Of a stretch of 64,000 nt of DNA, positions 36,188-44,645 are shown in pieces. The DNA comes from Streptomyces fuscichromogenes (GTDB lineage Bacteria; Actinomycetota; Actinomycetes; Streptomycetales; Streptomycetaceae). The translations under genes and the position numbers were made by a program. Position 1 is the first letter of the stretch. The number at the start of each line of letters is the position of its first letter. The stretch is taken from contig NZ_BMML01000028.1 of NCBI RefSeq assembly GCF_014645815.1, positions 62,001 to 126,000 on the forward strand, given 5' to 3'. A model generated the notes under the pieces. It ran no database searches, had not been told where the DNA came from, and worked only from the letters and a program-made list of their open reading frames with translations.

Positions 36188-36239
36188 GGGCCCCCTTCGC
36201 GTACGGTTGACGGCTGCCCAGCACGTCAGAAGGGGGCCC
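36188..36239 (+). promoter_or_regulatory. Hairpin enclosing the helicase ribosome binding site
   Basis: GGGCCCCCTTC (36188-36198) and GAAGGGGGCCC (36229-36239) are perfect 11-bp complements with a 30-base loop. The right arm contains the only purine-rich ribosome site before the helicase GTG at 36241. The structure could terminate the anti-sigma transcript or hide the ribosome site. Confidence 0.65.
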
Positions 36240-36240
36240 G

Positions 36241-38556
36241 GTGGCCGCTCAGGCTCAGCAATCCGCGGTCGGCTCGCACGGCTCCGAACGGGAATCCGCA
36301 CAGGACACCGTCCGGGACCGTGAGATCAGCATCGAACAGGTACACCTCGACCGGGTGTACCGCCGTCTCGAGGAGAAGATCCACGAGGCGGAGTTCCTGA
36401 TGAACGACGCGGCCAAGCGCGGTCAGGTAGGCACGCCCGGCGCGCTCGCCGAGCGGGACGCGCAGGTCTTCCGGGCAGGCGTCCACCTGAACCGGCTCAA
36501 CAACGAGTTCGAGGACTTCCTCTTCGGCCGTATCGACCTGCTCCTCGGCAAGGACGGCAAGAAGGGGCCCGACGGCGCCTACACCGCCGTGGAGCCCGCC
36601 GAGGGCGCGGTCCGCGAGGACAACACCGCGGACATCGCCGAGACCCTGCACATCGGCCGTATCGGCGTCCTCGACCAGGACTACGCCCCGCTGGTCATCG
36701 ACTGGCGGGCGCCGGCCGCGGCGCCCTTCTACAGGTCCACTCCGGTGGATCCCGGGCGTGTCGTACGACGCCGGGTCATCCGCTCCAAGGGCCGCCGGGT
36801 CCTCGGTGTCGAGGACGACCTGATGCGCCCCGAGCTCACCGCCCTCCTGGACGGCGACACCCTGCCGGTCATCGGCGACGGCGCCCTGATGGCCGCCCTC
36901 GGCCAGGCCCGCGGTCACACCATGCGGGACATCGTCGCCTCCATCCAGGCCGAGCAGGACCTGGTCATCCGCGCCCCCGCCGCCTCCGTGACGTACGTCG
37001 AGGGCGGCCCCGGGACGGGCAAGACGGCCGTCGCCCTGCACCGGGCCGCCTACCTGCTCTACCAGGACCGGCGCCGGTACGCGGGCGGCATCCTGATCGT
37101 CTCCCCGACCCCGCTCCTCGTCGCGTACACCGAAGGGGTGCTGCCCTCCCTCGGCGAGGAGGGCCAGGTCGCCATCCGCGCCATCGGCTCCCTCGTCGAG
37201 GGTGCCGAGGCCACCCTGTACGACACCCCGGCCACCGCCCGCGCCAAGGGCTCCTCCCGGATGCTCCCGGTGCTGCGCAAGGCCGCCCGCGGCGCCCTGG
37301 AGCTGAACGACTCACCGGCCCGGCTCAGGGTCGTCGCCTTCAACCGCCGCCTGGAGCTGGAGGCCGCGGACCTGGAGCGCGTCCGGCACAACGCGCTCGG
37401 CGGCACCGCCCCGGTCAACCTGCTGCGCCCCCGCGCCCGCAAGCTCCTCCTGGACGCCCTGTGGAGCCGCTCCGGCGCGGCCGGCCGGCACACCGACCCG
37501 GAGCTCGCCGCCGAGCTGCGCTCCTCCTTCGACGAGGACATCCTCACCGAGGACTCCTTCATCGAGTTCCTCGACGCCTGGTGGCCCGAGCTGACCCCGC
37601 AGACCGTCCTCGCGGCGATGGCCGACGAGAGACGCCTCGGGCGCTGGGCCCGCCGCGTCCTGAACCCCGGCGAGATCCGCCGGGTGGCCCGCTCCCTGAG
37701 GCGGGACGGCCGCACCGTGCACGACATCGCCATGCTGGACGAACTCCAGGCCATCCTCGGCACCCCGGCCCGCCCGCGGAAGAGGCGCGAGGCGGACCCG
37801 CTGGACCAGCTCACCGGCCTGGAGGAGCTGATGCCGGTGCGCGAGGAGTCGCAGCGCGAGCGCGCCGAGCGGCTCGCCCAGGAGCGGGTCGAGTACGCCC
37901 ACGTCATCGTCGACGAGGCGCAGGACCTCACCCCGATGCAGTGGCGGATGGTCGGCCGCCGCGGCCGGCACGCCACCTGGACGGTCGTCGGCGACCCGGC
38001 GCAGTCCTCCTGGTCCGACCCGGACGAGGCGGCCGGGGCCCGCGACGAGGCCCTCGGCAGCCGCCCGCGCCGCCGCTTCGAGCTCACCGTGAACTACCGC
38101 AACCCGGCCGAGATCGCCGAACTGGCCGCGAAGGTCCTGGCCCTCGCCATGCCCGGCTCCAAGTCGCCCTCGGCCGTCCGCTCCACCGGCGTCGAGCCGC
38201 GCTTCGTCGTCGTGCGCGACTCGCTGGAGAAGACCGTGCGCGCCGAGGCGGAGCGGCTGCTGGACCTGGTCGACGGCACGGTCGGCGTGGTCGTCGCGAT
38301 GGACCGGCGCGCCGAGGCCGCCCGCTGGCTCGCCGGGCTCGGCGACCGGGCGGTGGCCCTGGGCAGTCTGGAGGCCAAGGGCCTGGAGTACGACGCGACG
38401 GTCGTCGTGTCGCCCGCGGAGATCGCCGACGAGTCCCCGGCCGGGCTGCGCGTGCTGTACGTGGCCCTCACCCGGGCGACCCAGCAGCTGACGGTGGTCT
38501 CCGCGGAGCGGGACGAACCGGACCAGGAGGGGGTCCCGGACCTGCTCAGGGACTGA
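36241..38556 (+). CDS. UvrD/HelD-like superfamily 1 helicase (RNA polymerase-associated type)
   Basis: A 771-residue SF1 ATPase. A coiled-coil N-terminus (VYRRLEEKIHEAEFLMNDAA) is followed by VLDQDYAPLVIDWRAPAAAPFY, a HelD-family hallmark. Walker A is GGPGTGKTAVALHRAAYLLY (near residue 258) and Walker B is VIVDEAQDLTPMQWRM. Later motifs are GDPAQSSW and YVALTRATQQLTVV. Family members bind RNA polymerase and release stalled or rifampicin-bound complexes (HelD/HelR). I see no rifamycin-associated palindrome upstream, so the resistance role is uncertain. GTG at 36241 is the start. Confidence 0.87.
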   Translation: MAAQAQQSAVGSHGSERESAQDTVRDREISIEQVHLDRVYRRLEEKIHEAEFLMNDAAKRGQVGTPGALAERDAQVFRAGVHLNRLNNEFEDFLFGRIDLLLGKDGKKGPDGAYTAVEPAEGAVREDNTADIAETLHIGRIGVLDQDYAPLVIDWRAPAAAPFYRSTPVDPGRVVRRRVIRSKGRRVLGVEDDLMRPELTALLDGDTLPVIGDGALMAALGQARGHTMRDIVASIQAEQDLVIRAPAASVTYVEGGPGTGKTAVALHRAAYLLYQDRRRYAGGILIVSPTPLLVAYTEGVLPSLGEEGQVAIRAIGSLVEGAEATLYDTPATARAKGSSRMLPVLRKAARGALELNDSPARLRVVAFNRRLELEAADLERVRHNALGGTAPVNLLRPRARKLLLDALWSRSGAAGRHTDPELAAELRSSFDEDILTEDSFIEFLDAWWPELTPQTVLAAMADERRLGRWARRVLNPGEIRRVARSLRRDGRTVHDIAMLDELQAILGTPARPRKRREADPLDQLTGLEELMPVREESQRERAERLAQERVEYAHVIVDEAQDLTPMQWRMVGRRGRHATWTVVGDPAQSSWSDPDEAAGARDEALGSRPRRRFELTVNYRNPAEIAELAAKVLALAMPGSKSPSAVRSTGVEPRFVVVRDSLEKTVRAEAERLLDLVDGTVGVVVAMDRRAEAARWLAGLGDRAVALGSLEAKGLEYDATVVVSPAEIADESPAGLRVLYVALTRATQQLTVVSAERDEPDQEGVPDLLRD

Positions 38557-38658
38557 CGGCGGGGCCGCCGGCGGCGACCGGGCCAGGTCCGTTCGGCGGA
38601 GGTTTTCTGTGAAGTCCGCCGACGGGAATGGCCGCGCGGGATCCGTTTGTTAGCCTTG

Positions 38659-38797
38659 TCGTGACACCGGCCCGATCCAAGCCCCCGGGCCCAACCTTCG
38701 TCGCTGCGAGCGACCACTTGCCGCGAGGCGAGCATGGCGGGTCGGTGTCATGAACGTCGGAAGAGGCCCACGTCACCTGTGACGTGGGCCTCTTTTC
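38659..38797 (+). ncRNA. Candidate structured RNA with terminator, upstream of malic enzyme
   Basis: A 16-bp stem (TCGTGACACCGGCCCG at 38659-38674 with CGGGTCGGTGTCATGA at 38738-38753, two G.U pairs) closes a 63-base core. Inside are small hairpins GTCGCT-GCG-AGCGAC (38700-38714) and TTGCC-GCGA-GGCGA. Seven bases later a perfect terminator ends the unit. No coding frame fits. It could be an independent small RNA, or the leader or attenuator of the malic enzyme gene 111 bases on. I cannot match it to a named RNA family. Confidence 0.6.
38761..38794 (+). terminator. Perfect intrinsic terminator after the structured RNA
   Basis: AAGAGGCCCACGTCAC and GTGACGTGGGCCTCTT form a 16-bp perfect stem with a two-base loop, followed by TTCTG. 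It is the strongest terminator in the window and separates the helicase/RNA unit from the malic enzyme gene. Confidence 0.9.
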
Positions 38798-38907
38798 TGC
38801 GCGAACAATACGTACGCAATCAGGCCCGGCTAACGCCTACCCAGCGGTAGGTGCGACGATCGGACGGCAAAACCAGCGACACGGTGAAACAACGAAGGAA
38901 GTCGGCC

Positions 38908-40311
38908 ATGGCAACGGCGCCCAGCGTCTCCTACTCGATGACCATCCGGCTGGAGGTGCCCGCGAGCGGAACCGCCGTCTCGCAGCTCACCACCGCCGTG
39001 GAGTCCTCCGGAGGCTCGGTCACCGGCCTCGACGTCACCGCGTCCGGCCACGAGAAGCTCCGGATCGACGTCACCATCGCGGCCAGCTCGACCGCGCACG
39101 CCGACCAGATCGTCGAGCAGCTGCGCGGCATCGAGGGCGTCACCCTCGGCAAGGTCTCGGACCGTACGTTCCTCATGCACCTCGGCGGCAAGATCGAGAT
39201 GCAGGCCAAGCACCCCATCCGCAACCGTGACGACCTCTCCATGATCTACACCCCGGGCGTGGCCCGCGTGTGCATGGCGATCGCGGAGAACCCCGAGGAC
39301 GCGCGCCGCCTCACCATCAAGCGCAACTCCGTTGCGGTCGTGACGGACGGCTCCGCGGTCCTGGGCCTCGGCAACATCGGCCCCAAGGCCGCCCTGCCGG
39401 TCATGGAGGGCAAGGCGGCCCTCTTCAAGCGCTTCGCCGGCATCGACGCCTGGCCGCTCTGCCTCGACACCCAGGACACCGACGCGATCGTCGAGATCGT
39501 CAAGGCGATCGCCCCCGGCTTCGCGGGCATCAACCTGGAGGACATCTCGGCCCCACGCTGCTTCGAGATCGAGGCCCGCCTGCGCGAGGCCCTCGACATC
39601 CCCGTCTTCCACGACGACCAGCACGGCACCGCGATCGTCGTCCTCGCCGCCCTGACGAACGCACTTCGCGTCACCGGCAAGGCGATTGAGAACATCCGCG
39701 TGGTCATGTCCGGCGCCGGCGCGGCCGGTACGGCCATCCTCAAGCTGCTCATCGCGGCCGGCGTGAAGAACGCCGTCGTCGCCGACATCCACGGTGTCGT
39801 GCACTCCGCCCGCGAGGACCTGGTGGACGCCCCGGCCGACTCGCCGCTGCGCTGGATCGCCGACAACACCAACCCCGAGAACCTCACCGGCACCCTCAAG
39901 GAGGCCGTGCGCGGCGCCGAGGTCTTCATCGGCGTCTCCGCACCGAACGTCCTCGACGGCGCCGACGTGGCCGCCATGGCCGAGGGTGCGATCGTGTTCG
40001 CACTCGCGAACCCGGACCCCGAGGTGGACCCGGCGATCGCCCGCCAGACGGCCGCCGTGGTGGCCACCGGCCGCTCCGACTTCCCGAACCAGATCAACAA
40101 CGTGCTGGTCTTCCCGGGTGTCTTCCGCGGCCTGCTGGACGCGCAGTCCCGTACGGTGAACACGGACATGATGCTCGCGGCCGCGAAGGCCCTCGCGGAC
40201 GTCGTGACCGAGGACGAGCTGAACCCGAACTACATCATCCCCAGCGTCTTCAACGAGAAGGTCGCGGGAGCGGTCGCGGGCGCGGTGCGGGAAGCGGCGA
40301 AGGGCGCCTGA
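38908..40311 (+). CDS. NAD-dependent malic enzyme with N-terminal ACT domain
   Basis: A 467-residue enzyme that decarboxylates malate to pyruvate. The first ~85 residues form an ACT-like regulatory domain (SYSMTIRLEVPASGTAVSQLTTAVESSGGSV). Catalytic features include YTPGVARVC with the Tyr, the Lys region GNIGPKAALPVMEGKA, the metal site EDISAPRCFEIE and FHDDQHGTAIVVLAAL. The NAD-binding VVMSGAGAAGTAILKLL is also present. ATG at 38908 follows GAAGGAAG. In S. coelicolor the equivalent gene encodes the NAD-linked enzyme. Confidence 0.93.
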   Translation: MATAPSVSYSMTIRLEVPASGTAVSQLTTAVESSGGSVTGLDVTASGHEKLRIDVTIAASSTAHADQIVEQLRGIEGVTLGKVSDRTFLMHLGGKIEMQAKHPIRNRDDLSMIYTPGVARVCMAIAENPEDARRLTIKRNSVAVVTDGSAVLGLGNIGPKAALPVMEGKAALFKRFAGIDAWPLCLDTQDTDAIVEIVKAIAPGFAGINLEDISAPRCFEIEARLREALDIPVFHDDQHGTAIVVLAALTNALRVTGKAIENIRVVMSGAGAAGTAILKLLIAAGVKNAVVADIHGVVHSAREDLVDAPADSPLRWIADNTNPENLTGTLKEAVRGAEVFIGVSAPNVLDGADVAAMAEGAIVFALANPDPEVDPAIARQTAAVVATGRSDFPNQINNVLVFPGVFRGLLDAQSRTVNTDMMLAAAKALADVVTEDELNPNYIIPSVFNEKVAGAVAGAVREAAKGA

Positions 40312-40321
40312 AGGCGCCCTT
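40300..40321 (+). terminator. Terminator at the end of the malic enzyme gene
   Basis: AAGGGCGCCT-GA-AGGCGCCCTT is a perfect 10-bp palindromic hairpin that includes the stop codon of the malic enzyme gene. It is short and very GC-rich, as is usual for Streptomyces terminators. Confidence 0.75.
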
Positions 40322-40323
40322 GC

Positions 40324-40412
40324 GGGCAGCGCCCCGTCAGGGGCGCGGGGCTGTGTCGATCTGCGGCTGCCGCCGCGTGGGCGCGAGCAGCCCCCACCGG
40401 GCCGGCATCCGA
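40324..40412. repeat. Dispersed Streptomyces intergenic palindromic repeat, copy 1
   Basis: The stretch beginning GGGCAGCGCCCCGTCAGGGG and running through GCGGGGCTGTGTCGAT and GTGGGCGCGAGCAGCCCCCA is a variant of a repetitive element I know to be scattered between genes in Streptomyces genomes. It is rich in inverted repeats and can fold on RNA level. Confidence 0.7.
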
Positions 40413-40617
40413 AACCCGACCCAGGCAAACGTTTGTGAAACTTGCCACGCCATCCGACCGGCGCGTCGTGAAACCCCTCCTTCGGCCCACCCGTAGGGTA
40501 TTGGCGGCACCCGGATTGGCGTTCCCGCCGCAGGTGGGGGCAGGATGCGTCCCGGCCCAACATGCGGCTCCGCCGCGTGGCACGCCTCAATGGCAAGAAG
40601 AACACGGGAGTAACAAC

Positions 40618-40899
40618 ATGAACCGCAGTGAGCTGGTGGCCGCGCTGGCCGACCGTGCCGAGGTGACTCGCAAGGACGCCGACGCCGTGCTGGCCGCTTT
40701 CGCCGACGTCGTCGGCGACATCGTCTCCAAGGGCGACGAGAAGGTCACCATCCCCGGCTTCCTGACCTTCGAGCGCACCCACCGTGCCGCTCGCACCGCG
40801 CGCAACCCCCAGACCGGCGAGCCGATCAACATCCCCGCCGGCTTCAGCGTGAAGGTCTCCGCGGGCTCGAAGCTGAAGGAATCCGCGAAGGGCAAGTGA
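40618..40899 (+). CDS. hupA: HU-type histone-like DNA-binding protein
   Basis: A 93-residue HU protein: MNRSELVAALADRAEVTRKDADAVLAAFADVV, the beta-arm region with FERTHRAARTARNPQTGEPINIPA, and a Lys-rich end. HU dimers bend and compact DNA without sequence preference. It is the short HU, without the long Lys/Ala tail of the second Streptomyces HU. ATG at 40618 follows GGGAG. Intergenic palindromic repeats flank both sides. Confidence 0.96.
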   Translation: MNRSELVAALADRAEVTRKDADAVLAAFADVVGDIVSKGDEKVTIPGFLTFERTHRAARTARNPQTGEPINIPAGFSVKVSAGSKLKESAKGK

Positions 40900-40923
40900 G
40901 CCGAGGCGCTTCGCTTGAGCGCC

Positions 40924-40990
40924 GTGGGTGACTGCGGGCCCGTCGTGGCTGGCCGCGCAGTTCCCCGCGCCCCTTCGGGGCGCGTCCGGC
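40924..40990. repeat. Dispersed Streptomyces intergenic palindromic repeat, copy 2
   Basis: GCGGGCCCGTCGTGGCTGGC followed by CGCGCAGTTCCCCGCGCCCC and TTCGGGGCGCG is another member of the common Streptomyces intergenic repeat, in the opposite orientation to the copy upstream of hupA. The core CCGCGCCCCTTCGGGGCGCG is a strong hairpin. Confidence 0.7.
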
Positions 40991-41006
40991 GACGCCGCCG
41001 AAAATG

Positions 41007-41048
41007 ACGACGGGGCGGCCCCTCCACCAGGGGCCGCCCCATCGTCGT
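41007..41048. terminator. Bidirectional terminator between hupA and murA
   Basis: ACGACGGGGCGGCCCCT and AGGGGCCGCCCCATCGTCGT form a long stem (one bulge) around CCACC. It lies between convergent genes and should end both transcripts. Confidence 0.88.
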
Positions 41049-41065
41049 ACAGGCACGTGCAGGCG

Positions 41066-42406
41066 TCAGCCGAGCGCCTTGCCCGGCAGTTCGACCTTCG
41101 CGCCCAGCTCCACGAGCTTCTCCATGAAGTTCTCGTAGCCGCGGTTGATGAGGTCGATGCCGTGGACCCGGGAGGTGCCCTGGGCCGCGAGGGCGGCGAT
41201 GAGGTAGGAGAAGCCGCCGCGGAGGTCGGGGATGACCAGGTCGGCGCCCTGCAGCTTGGTCGGGCCGGAGACGACCGCGGAGTGCAGGAAGTTGCGCTGG
41301 CCGAAGCGGCAGGCCGAGCCGCCCAGGCACTCGCGGTAGAGCTGGATGTGAGCACCCATCTGGTTCAGCGCGGAGGTGAAGCCGAGGCGGGACTCGTAGA
41401 CCGTCTCGTGGACGATCGAGAGGCCGGTGGCCTGGGTCAGGGCGACGACGAGCGGCTGCTGCCAGTCGGTCTGGAAGCCCGGGTGTACGTCCGTCTCCAG
41501 CGCGATGGACTTCAGCTGGCCGCCCGGGTGCCAGAAACGGATGCCCTCGTCGTCGATCTCGAAGGCACCGCCCACCTTCCGGTAGGTGTTCAGGAACGTC
41601 ATCATCGAGCGCTGCTGGGCGCCCCGGACGTAGATGTCGCCCTCGGTCGCCAGCGCCGCCGAGGCCCAGGACGCGGCCTCCAGACGGTCCGACAGCGCCC
41701 GGTGGGTGTAGCCGCCGAGCTTGTCCACGCCGGTGATGCGGATCGTGCGGTCGGTGTCGATCGCGATGATCGCGCCCATCTTCTGCAGCACGCAGATGAG
41801 GTCCTCGATCTCCGGCTCGACGGCCGCGTTCGACAACTCCGTGACCCCGTCGGCCATCACGGCCGTCAGCAGCACCTGCTCGGTCGCGCCGACGGACGGG
41901 TACGGCAGCCGGATCTTCGTGCCGCGCAGCCCCTTCGGAGCCTCCAGGTACTGGCCGTCCGCACGCTTCTCGATGGTCGCGCCGAACTGCCGCAGCACGT
42001 CGAAGTGGAAGTCGATCGGCCGGCCGCCGATGTCGCAGCCGCCCAGACCCGGGATGAACGCGTGCCCGAGCCGGTGCAGCAGCGGACCGCAGAACAGGAT
42101 CGGGATCCGGCTGGACCCCGCGTGCGCGTCGATGTCGGCGACGTTCGCGCTCTCCACGTACGTCGGATCGAGCACCAGCTCACCGGGCTCCTCACCCGGA
42201 CGTACCGTCACCCCGTGCAGCTGGAGCAGGCCGCGCACCACCCGCACGTCACGGATGTCAGGAACGTTGCGCAGCCGACTGGGTGCGCTGCCCAGCAGGG
42301 CGGCGACCATGGCCTTCGGTACGAGGTTCTTCGCACCGCGGACCCGGATCTCGCCCTCCAGCGGGGTTCCGCCGTGGACAAGCAGGACATCGTCGTTGAC
42401 GGTCAT
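41066..42406 (-). CDS. murA: UDP-N-acetylglucosamine 1-carboxyvinyltransferase MurA
   Basis: A 446-residue enzyme that transfers enolpyruvate to UDP-GlcNAc, the first committed step of peptidoglycan synthesis. The start is MTVNDDVLLVHGGTPLEGEI with RVRGAKNLVPKAMVAALLGS. The catalytic Cys is present in GLGGCDIGGRPIDFH (fosfomycin target; some actinobacteria have Asp here). The C-terminal pattern DLRGGFSYLIAALAAQGTSRV is typical. The start at 42406 is chosen from the conserved beginning. A longer in-frame start near 42424 is possible. Confidence 0.95.
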   Translation of the reverse strand: MTVNDDVLLVHGGTPLEGEIRVRGAKNLVPKAMVAALLGSAPSRLRNVPDIRDVRVVRGLLQLHGVTVRPGEEPGELVLDPTYVESANVADIDAHAGSSRIPILFCGPLLHRLGHAFIPGLGGCDIGGRPIDFHFDVLRQFGATIEKRADGQYLEAPKGLRGTKIRLPYPSVGATEQVLLTAVMADGVTELSNAAVEPEIEDLICVLQKMGAIIAIDTDRTIRITGVDKLGGYTHRALSDRLEAASWASAALATEGDIYVRGAQQRSMMTFLNTYRKVGGAFEIDDEGIRFWHPGGQLKSIALETDVHPGFQTDWQQPLVVALTQATGLSIVHETVYESRLGFTSALNQMGAHIQLYRECLGGSACRFGQRNFLHSAVVSGPTKLQGADLVIPDLRGGFSYLIAALAAQGTSRVHGIDLINRGYENFMEKLVELGAKVELPGKALG

Positions 42407-42704
42407 GAATCTCGCGTTCCATGGAGTTGGGCAGGGCCGGAGAGACAGAGTAATCGCCCATCGGCCCACTCCCGTAAGCCCAAGGACCACCCAGCTGCGT
42501 CATAGCTGTGTCACAACACGAACGGTGCCTAATCGGGCACATGGGGTCACCGGCCGCGCCCGTGCGCCGGGGGCGCTCCCTTCCGCCCTCCCGTCTCCCC
42601 CCGCCCCCCTCGAACGAGGCCTTACCAGGCCGCCCCCTTAAATCATGGCCGCATTCACTCCCACACCCTGATTGGCTCCCCACGGGGCAGGAAGATGCGG
42701 GATC

Positions 42705-43286
42705 ATGTCTGGCATGACCGAGGTGTCCTCGCTCACAGGGCGGCTGCTCGTGGCCACGCCCGCCCTGGCGGACCCGAACTTCGACCGTGCGGTGGTGCTC
42801 CTTCTCGACCACGACGAGGAGGGCTCCCTCGGTGTCGTCCTCAACCGCCCCACCCCCGTGGACGTCGGCGACATCCTGGAGGGCTGGGCGGCCCTCGCCG
42901 GCGAGCCGGGGGTCGTCTTCCAGGGCGGCCCGGTGTCCCTGGACTCCGCGCTCGGCGTGGCGGTCATCCCCGGCGGGGCGAACGGCGACCGCGCCCCGCT
43001 CGGCTGGCGCCGGGTGCACGGCGCGATCGGCCTGGTCGACCTGGAGGCCCCGCCGGAGCTGCTCGCCTCGGCCCTCGGCTCCCTGCGGATCTTCGCCGGT
43101 TACGCCGGCTGGGGCCCCGGCCAGCTGGAGGACGAACTGGTCGAGGGCGCCTGGTACGTCGTCGAGTCCGAACCCGGCGACGTCTCCTCGCCGTCCCCGG
43201 AAAGACTCTGGCGCGAGGTCCTGCGCCGTCAGCGCAACGAACTCGCGATGGTCGCCACCTACCCGGACGATCCCTCGCTCAACTGA
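42705..43286 (+). CDS. YqgE/AlgH family protein
   Basis: A 193-residue protein of the YqgE/AlgH family: LTGRLLVATPALADPNFDRAVVLLLDHDEEGSLGVVLNRP, then GGPVSLDSALGVAV and IFAGYAGWGPGQLEDELVEGAWYVV. The biochemical function is unknown, and a role in transcription regulation was proposed in Pseudomonas. ATG at 42705 follows GGAAG at ten bases. The ATG at 42714 is further from the ribosome site. It is divergent from murA. Confidence 0.92.
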   Translation: MSGMTEVSSLTGRLLVATPALADPNFDRAVVLLLDHDEEGSLGVVLNRPTPVDVGDILEGWAALAGEPGVVFQGGPVSLDSALGVAVIPGGANGDRAPLGWRRVHGAIGLVDLEAPPELLASALGSLRIFAGYAGWGPGQLEDELVEGAWYVVESEPGDVSSPSPERLWREVLRRQRNELAMVATYPDDPSLN

Positions 43287-43338
43287 CCCCGGGCCTTCCC
43301 GCAACCGTTGTCCGGGCGCTTCAGTACCCTTGGCACTT

Positions 43339-43620
43339 ATGAGCACTCTTGAGCCCGAGCGCGGGACTGGTACGGGGACCCTCGTAGAGCCGACGCCGCA
43401 GGTGTCCCACGGCGACGGCGACCACGAGCGCTTCGCCCACTACGTCCAGAAGGACAAGATCATGGCGAGCGCGCTCGACGGCACTCCCGTCGTGGCGCTC
43501 TGCGGCAAGGTGTGGGTGCCCGGCCGCGACCCGAAGAAGTACCCCGTGTGTCCCATGTGCAAGGAGATCTACGAGTCCATGGGCAGCGGCGGCGACGGCG
43601 AGGGCAAGGACAAGAAGTAA
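43339..43620 (+). CDS. DUF3039 family protein
   Basis: A 93-residue conserved actinobacterial protein of unknown function. It has the DUF3039 core HERFAHYVQKDKIMASALDGTPVVALCGKVWVPGRDPKKYPVCPMCKEIYE, with three Cys (ALCG, CPMC) likely to bind zinc, and an acidic/Lys-rich end. Its place after algH is conserved in Streptomyces. A terminator follows. Confidence 0.88.
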   Translation: MSTLEPERGTGTGTLVEPTPQVSHGDGDHERFAHYVQKDKIMASALDGTPVVALCGKVWVPGRDPKKYPVCPMCKEIYESMGSGGDGEGKDKK

Positions 43621-43648
43621 CCCGCCGGTCCGACCGCTCGGCTCTCCG

Positions 43649-43685
43649 AGGCCCCGGGCACCTTTTGGTGTGTTCCGGGGCCTTT
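43649..43685 (+). terminator. Terminator after the DUF3039 gene
   Basis: AGGCCCCGG and CCGGGGCCT flank a 17-base loop and are followed by TT, 29 bases after the stop codon. Confidence 0.8.
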
Positions 43686-43850
43686 GCCGTGCCCGCGCGT
43701 TGCACGGGCTGCGTCCCGCGGTCACAGAGTGGTCGAGACCTCTTGTCGGCGTGTTCGTGTTGTCCCTAACCTCCATGGTGTTGTGCAGAGAGAAACGGCC
43801 GTTGCATTTCTTGCAACGCACCCGTGCCTGAGCGCGCTCCGGGAGGGACC

Positions 43851-44644
43851 GTGACCGTGGTGAATCCTGTGCGCGGGTTCGGGCGCGGCCCGGGGCCGCC
43901 GGCCGCCGGCCGCCGAGAACGGGCCGGGGAGACCGAGTCCGACCGGCCCCGGCCGTGGCCGCTCCCGCCCTCTCCGGACTCCTTCCGGCGGATGTTCGGG
44001 CAGCGGGAATTCGGCCGCCGCTTCGTCAACGGCGCGGTCGTCGCCGGCGGCGTCGTGATCGCCTCGGCGCTCGTCGCCTTTCTCTCCGCGACCACCGTGA
44101 CCCGATTCCGGTTCCGCTTCCGGACCACCCTGCCGATCATGTTCCTGGTGGCCCGGACGGTGCCCGTGGAGGCGTTCACCATCCCCTCTTCCCGGAGATG
44201 CGGGACTTCGGTCCGCCGAACACGCCGGGTTCGCCGATGCTGCCCCGCGTCGCCTTCTCGCCGCCCTTCGCGATCCGGATGCTCCGGGGGTTTGTGAAAG
44301 GGGTGCCGGAGGCGCTGGAGGAGGCCGCGTACATCGACGGCGCGAGCCGGTCGTGCTTTCTCCGGCAGATCCTTTTCCCGCTCGTCCCGCCGGGCCCGGT
44401 GGTCACGAGCGTGTATTCCTGCATCTCCGCCCGGAACGACTTCCCCTTCGCCAAGTCCTTCATCCTCGGCGGCGCTTCGCGGTCCACGCCGCCCATGGCG
44501 CCGCCGGTGTTCTGCAAGCCGGACGACCCCGGCCGGGGTGGCGTGCGGGCGGCCTCCGCGGTGATGACGATTCCGGTGCCGGTGTTCTTCGTACTCGTAC
44601 AGCGACGCCCGGTCTCAGTACCGGGCGGAGCGGTTAAGGACTGA
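43851..44644 (+). pseudogene. Decayed sugar ABC transporter permease (MalG type)
   Basis: A GTG at 43851 with a GGGAGGG site opens a frame reading through REFGRRFVNGAVVAGGVVIASALVAFLSATTVTRFRFRFRTTLPIMFLVARTVPVEAFTIP. The family continues as a neighbouring frame (about 44190 on): MRDFGPPNTPGSPMLPRVAFSPPFAIRMLRGF, EALEEAAYIDGASRSCFLRQILFPLV, and the end VFFVLVQRRPVSVPGGAVKD. A frameshift near 44175-44195 thus breaks it. Many expected Leu positions read Pro and expected Trp positions read Arg. No binding protein or second permease remains beside it. Confidence 0.82.
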
Positions 44645-44645
44645 C

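Noticed and set aside
36181..36240. Search for a rifamycin-associated palindrome before the HelD-like gene
   Set aside because: The inverted repeat present is of a different sequence and position, so a HelR-type resistance assignment was not made.
41721..42641. Long plus-strand frames opposite murA
   Set aside because: Composition typical of antisense GC-rich DNA. MurA is intact on the minus strand.
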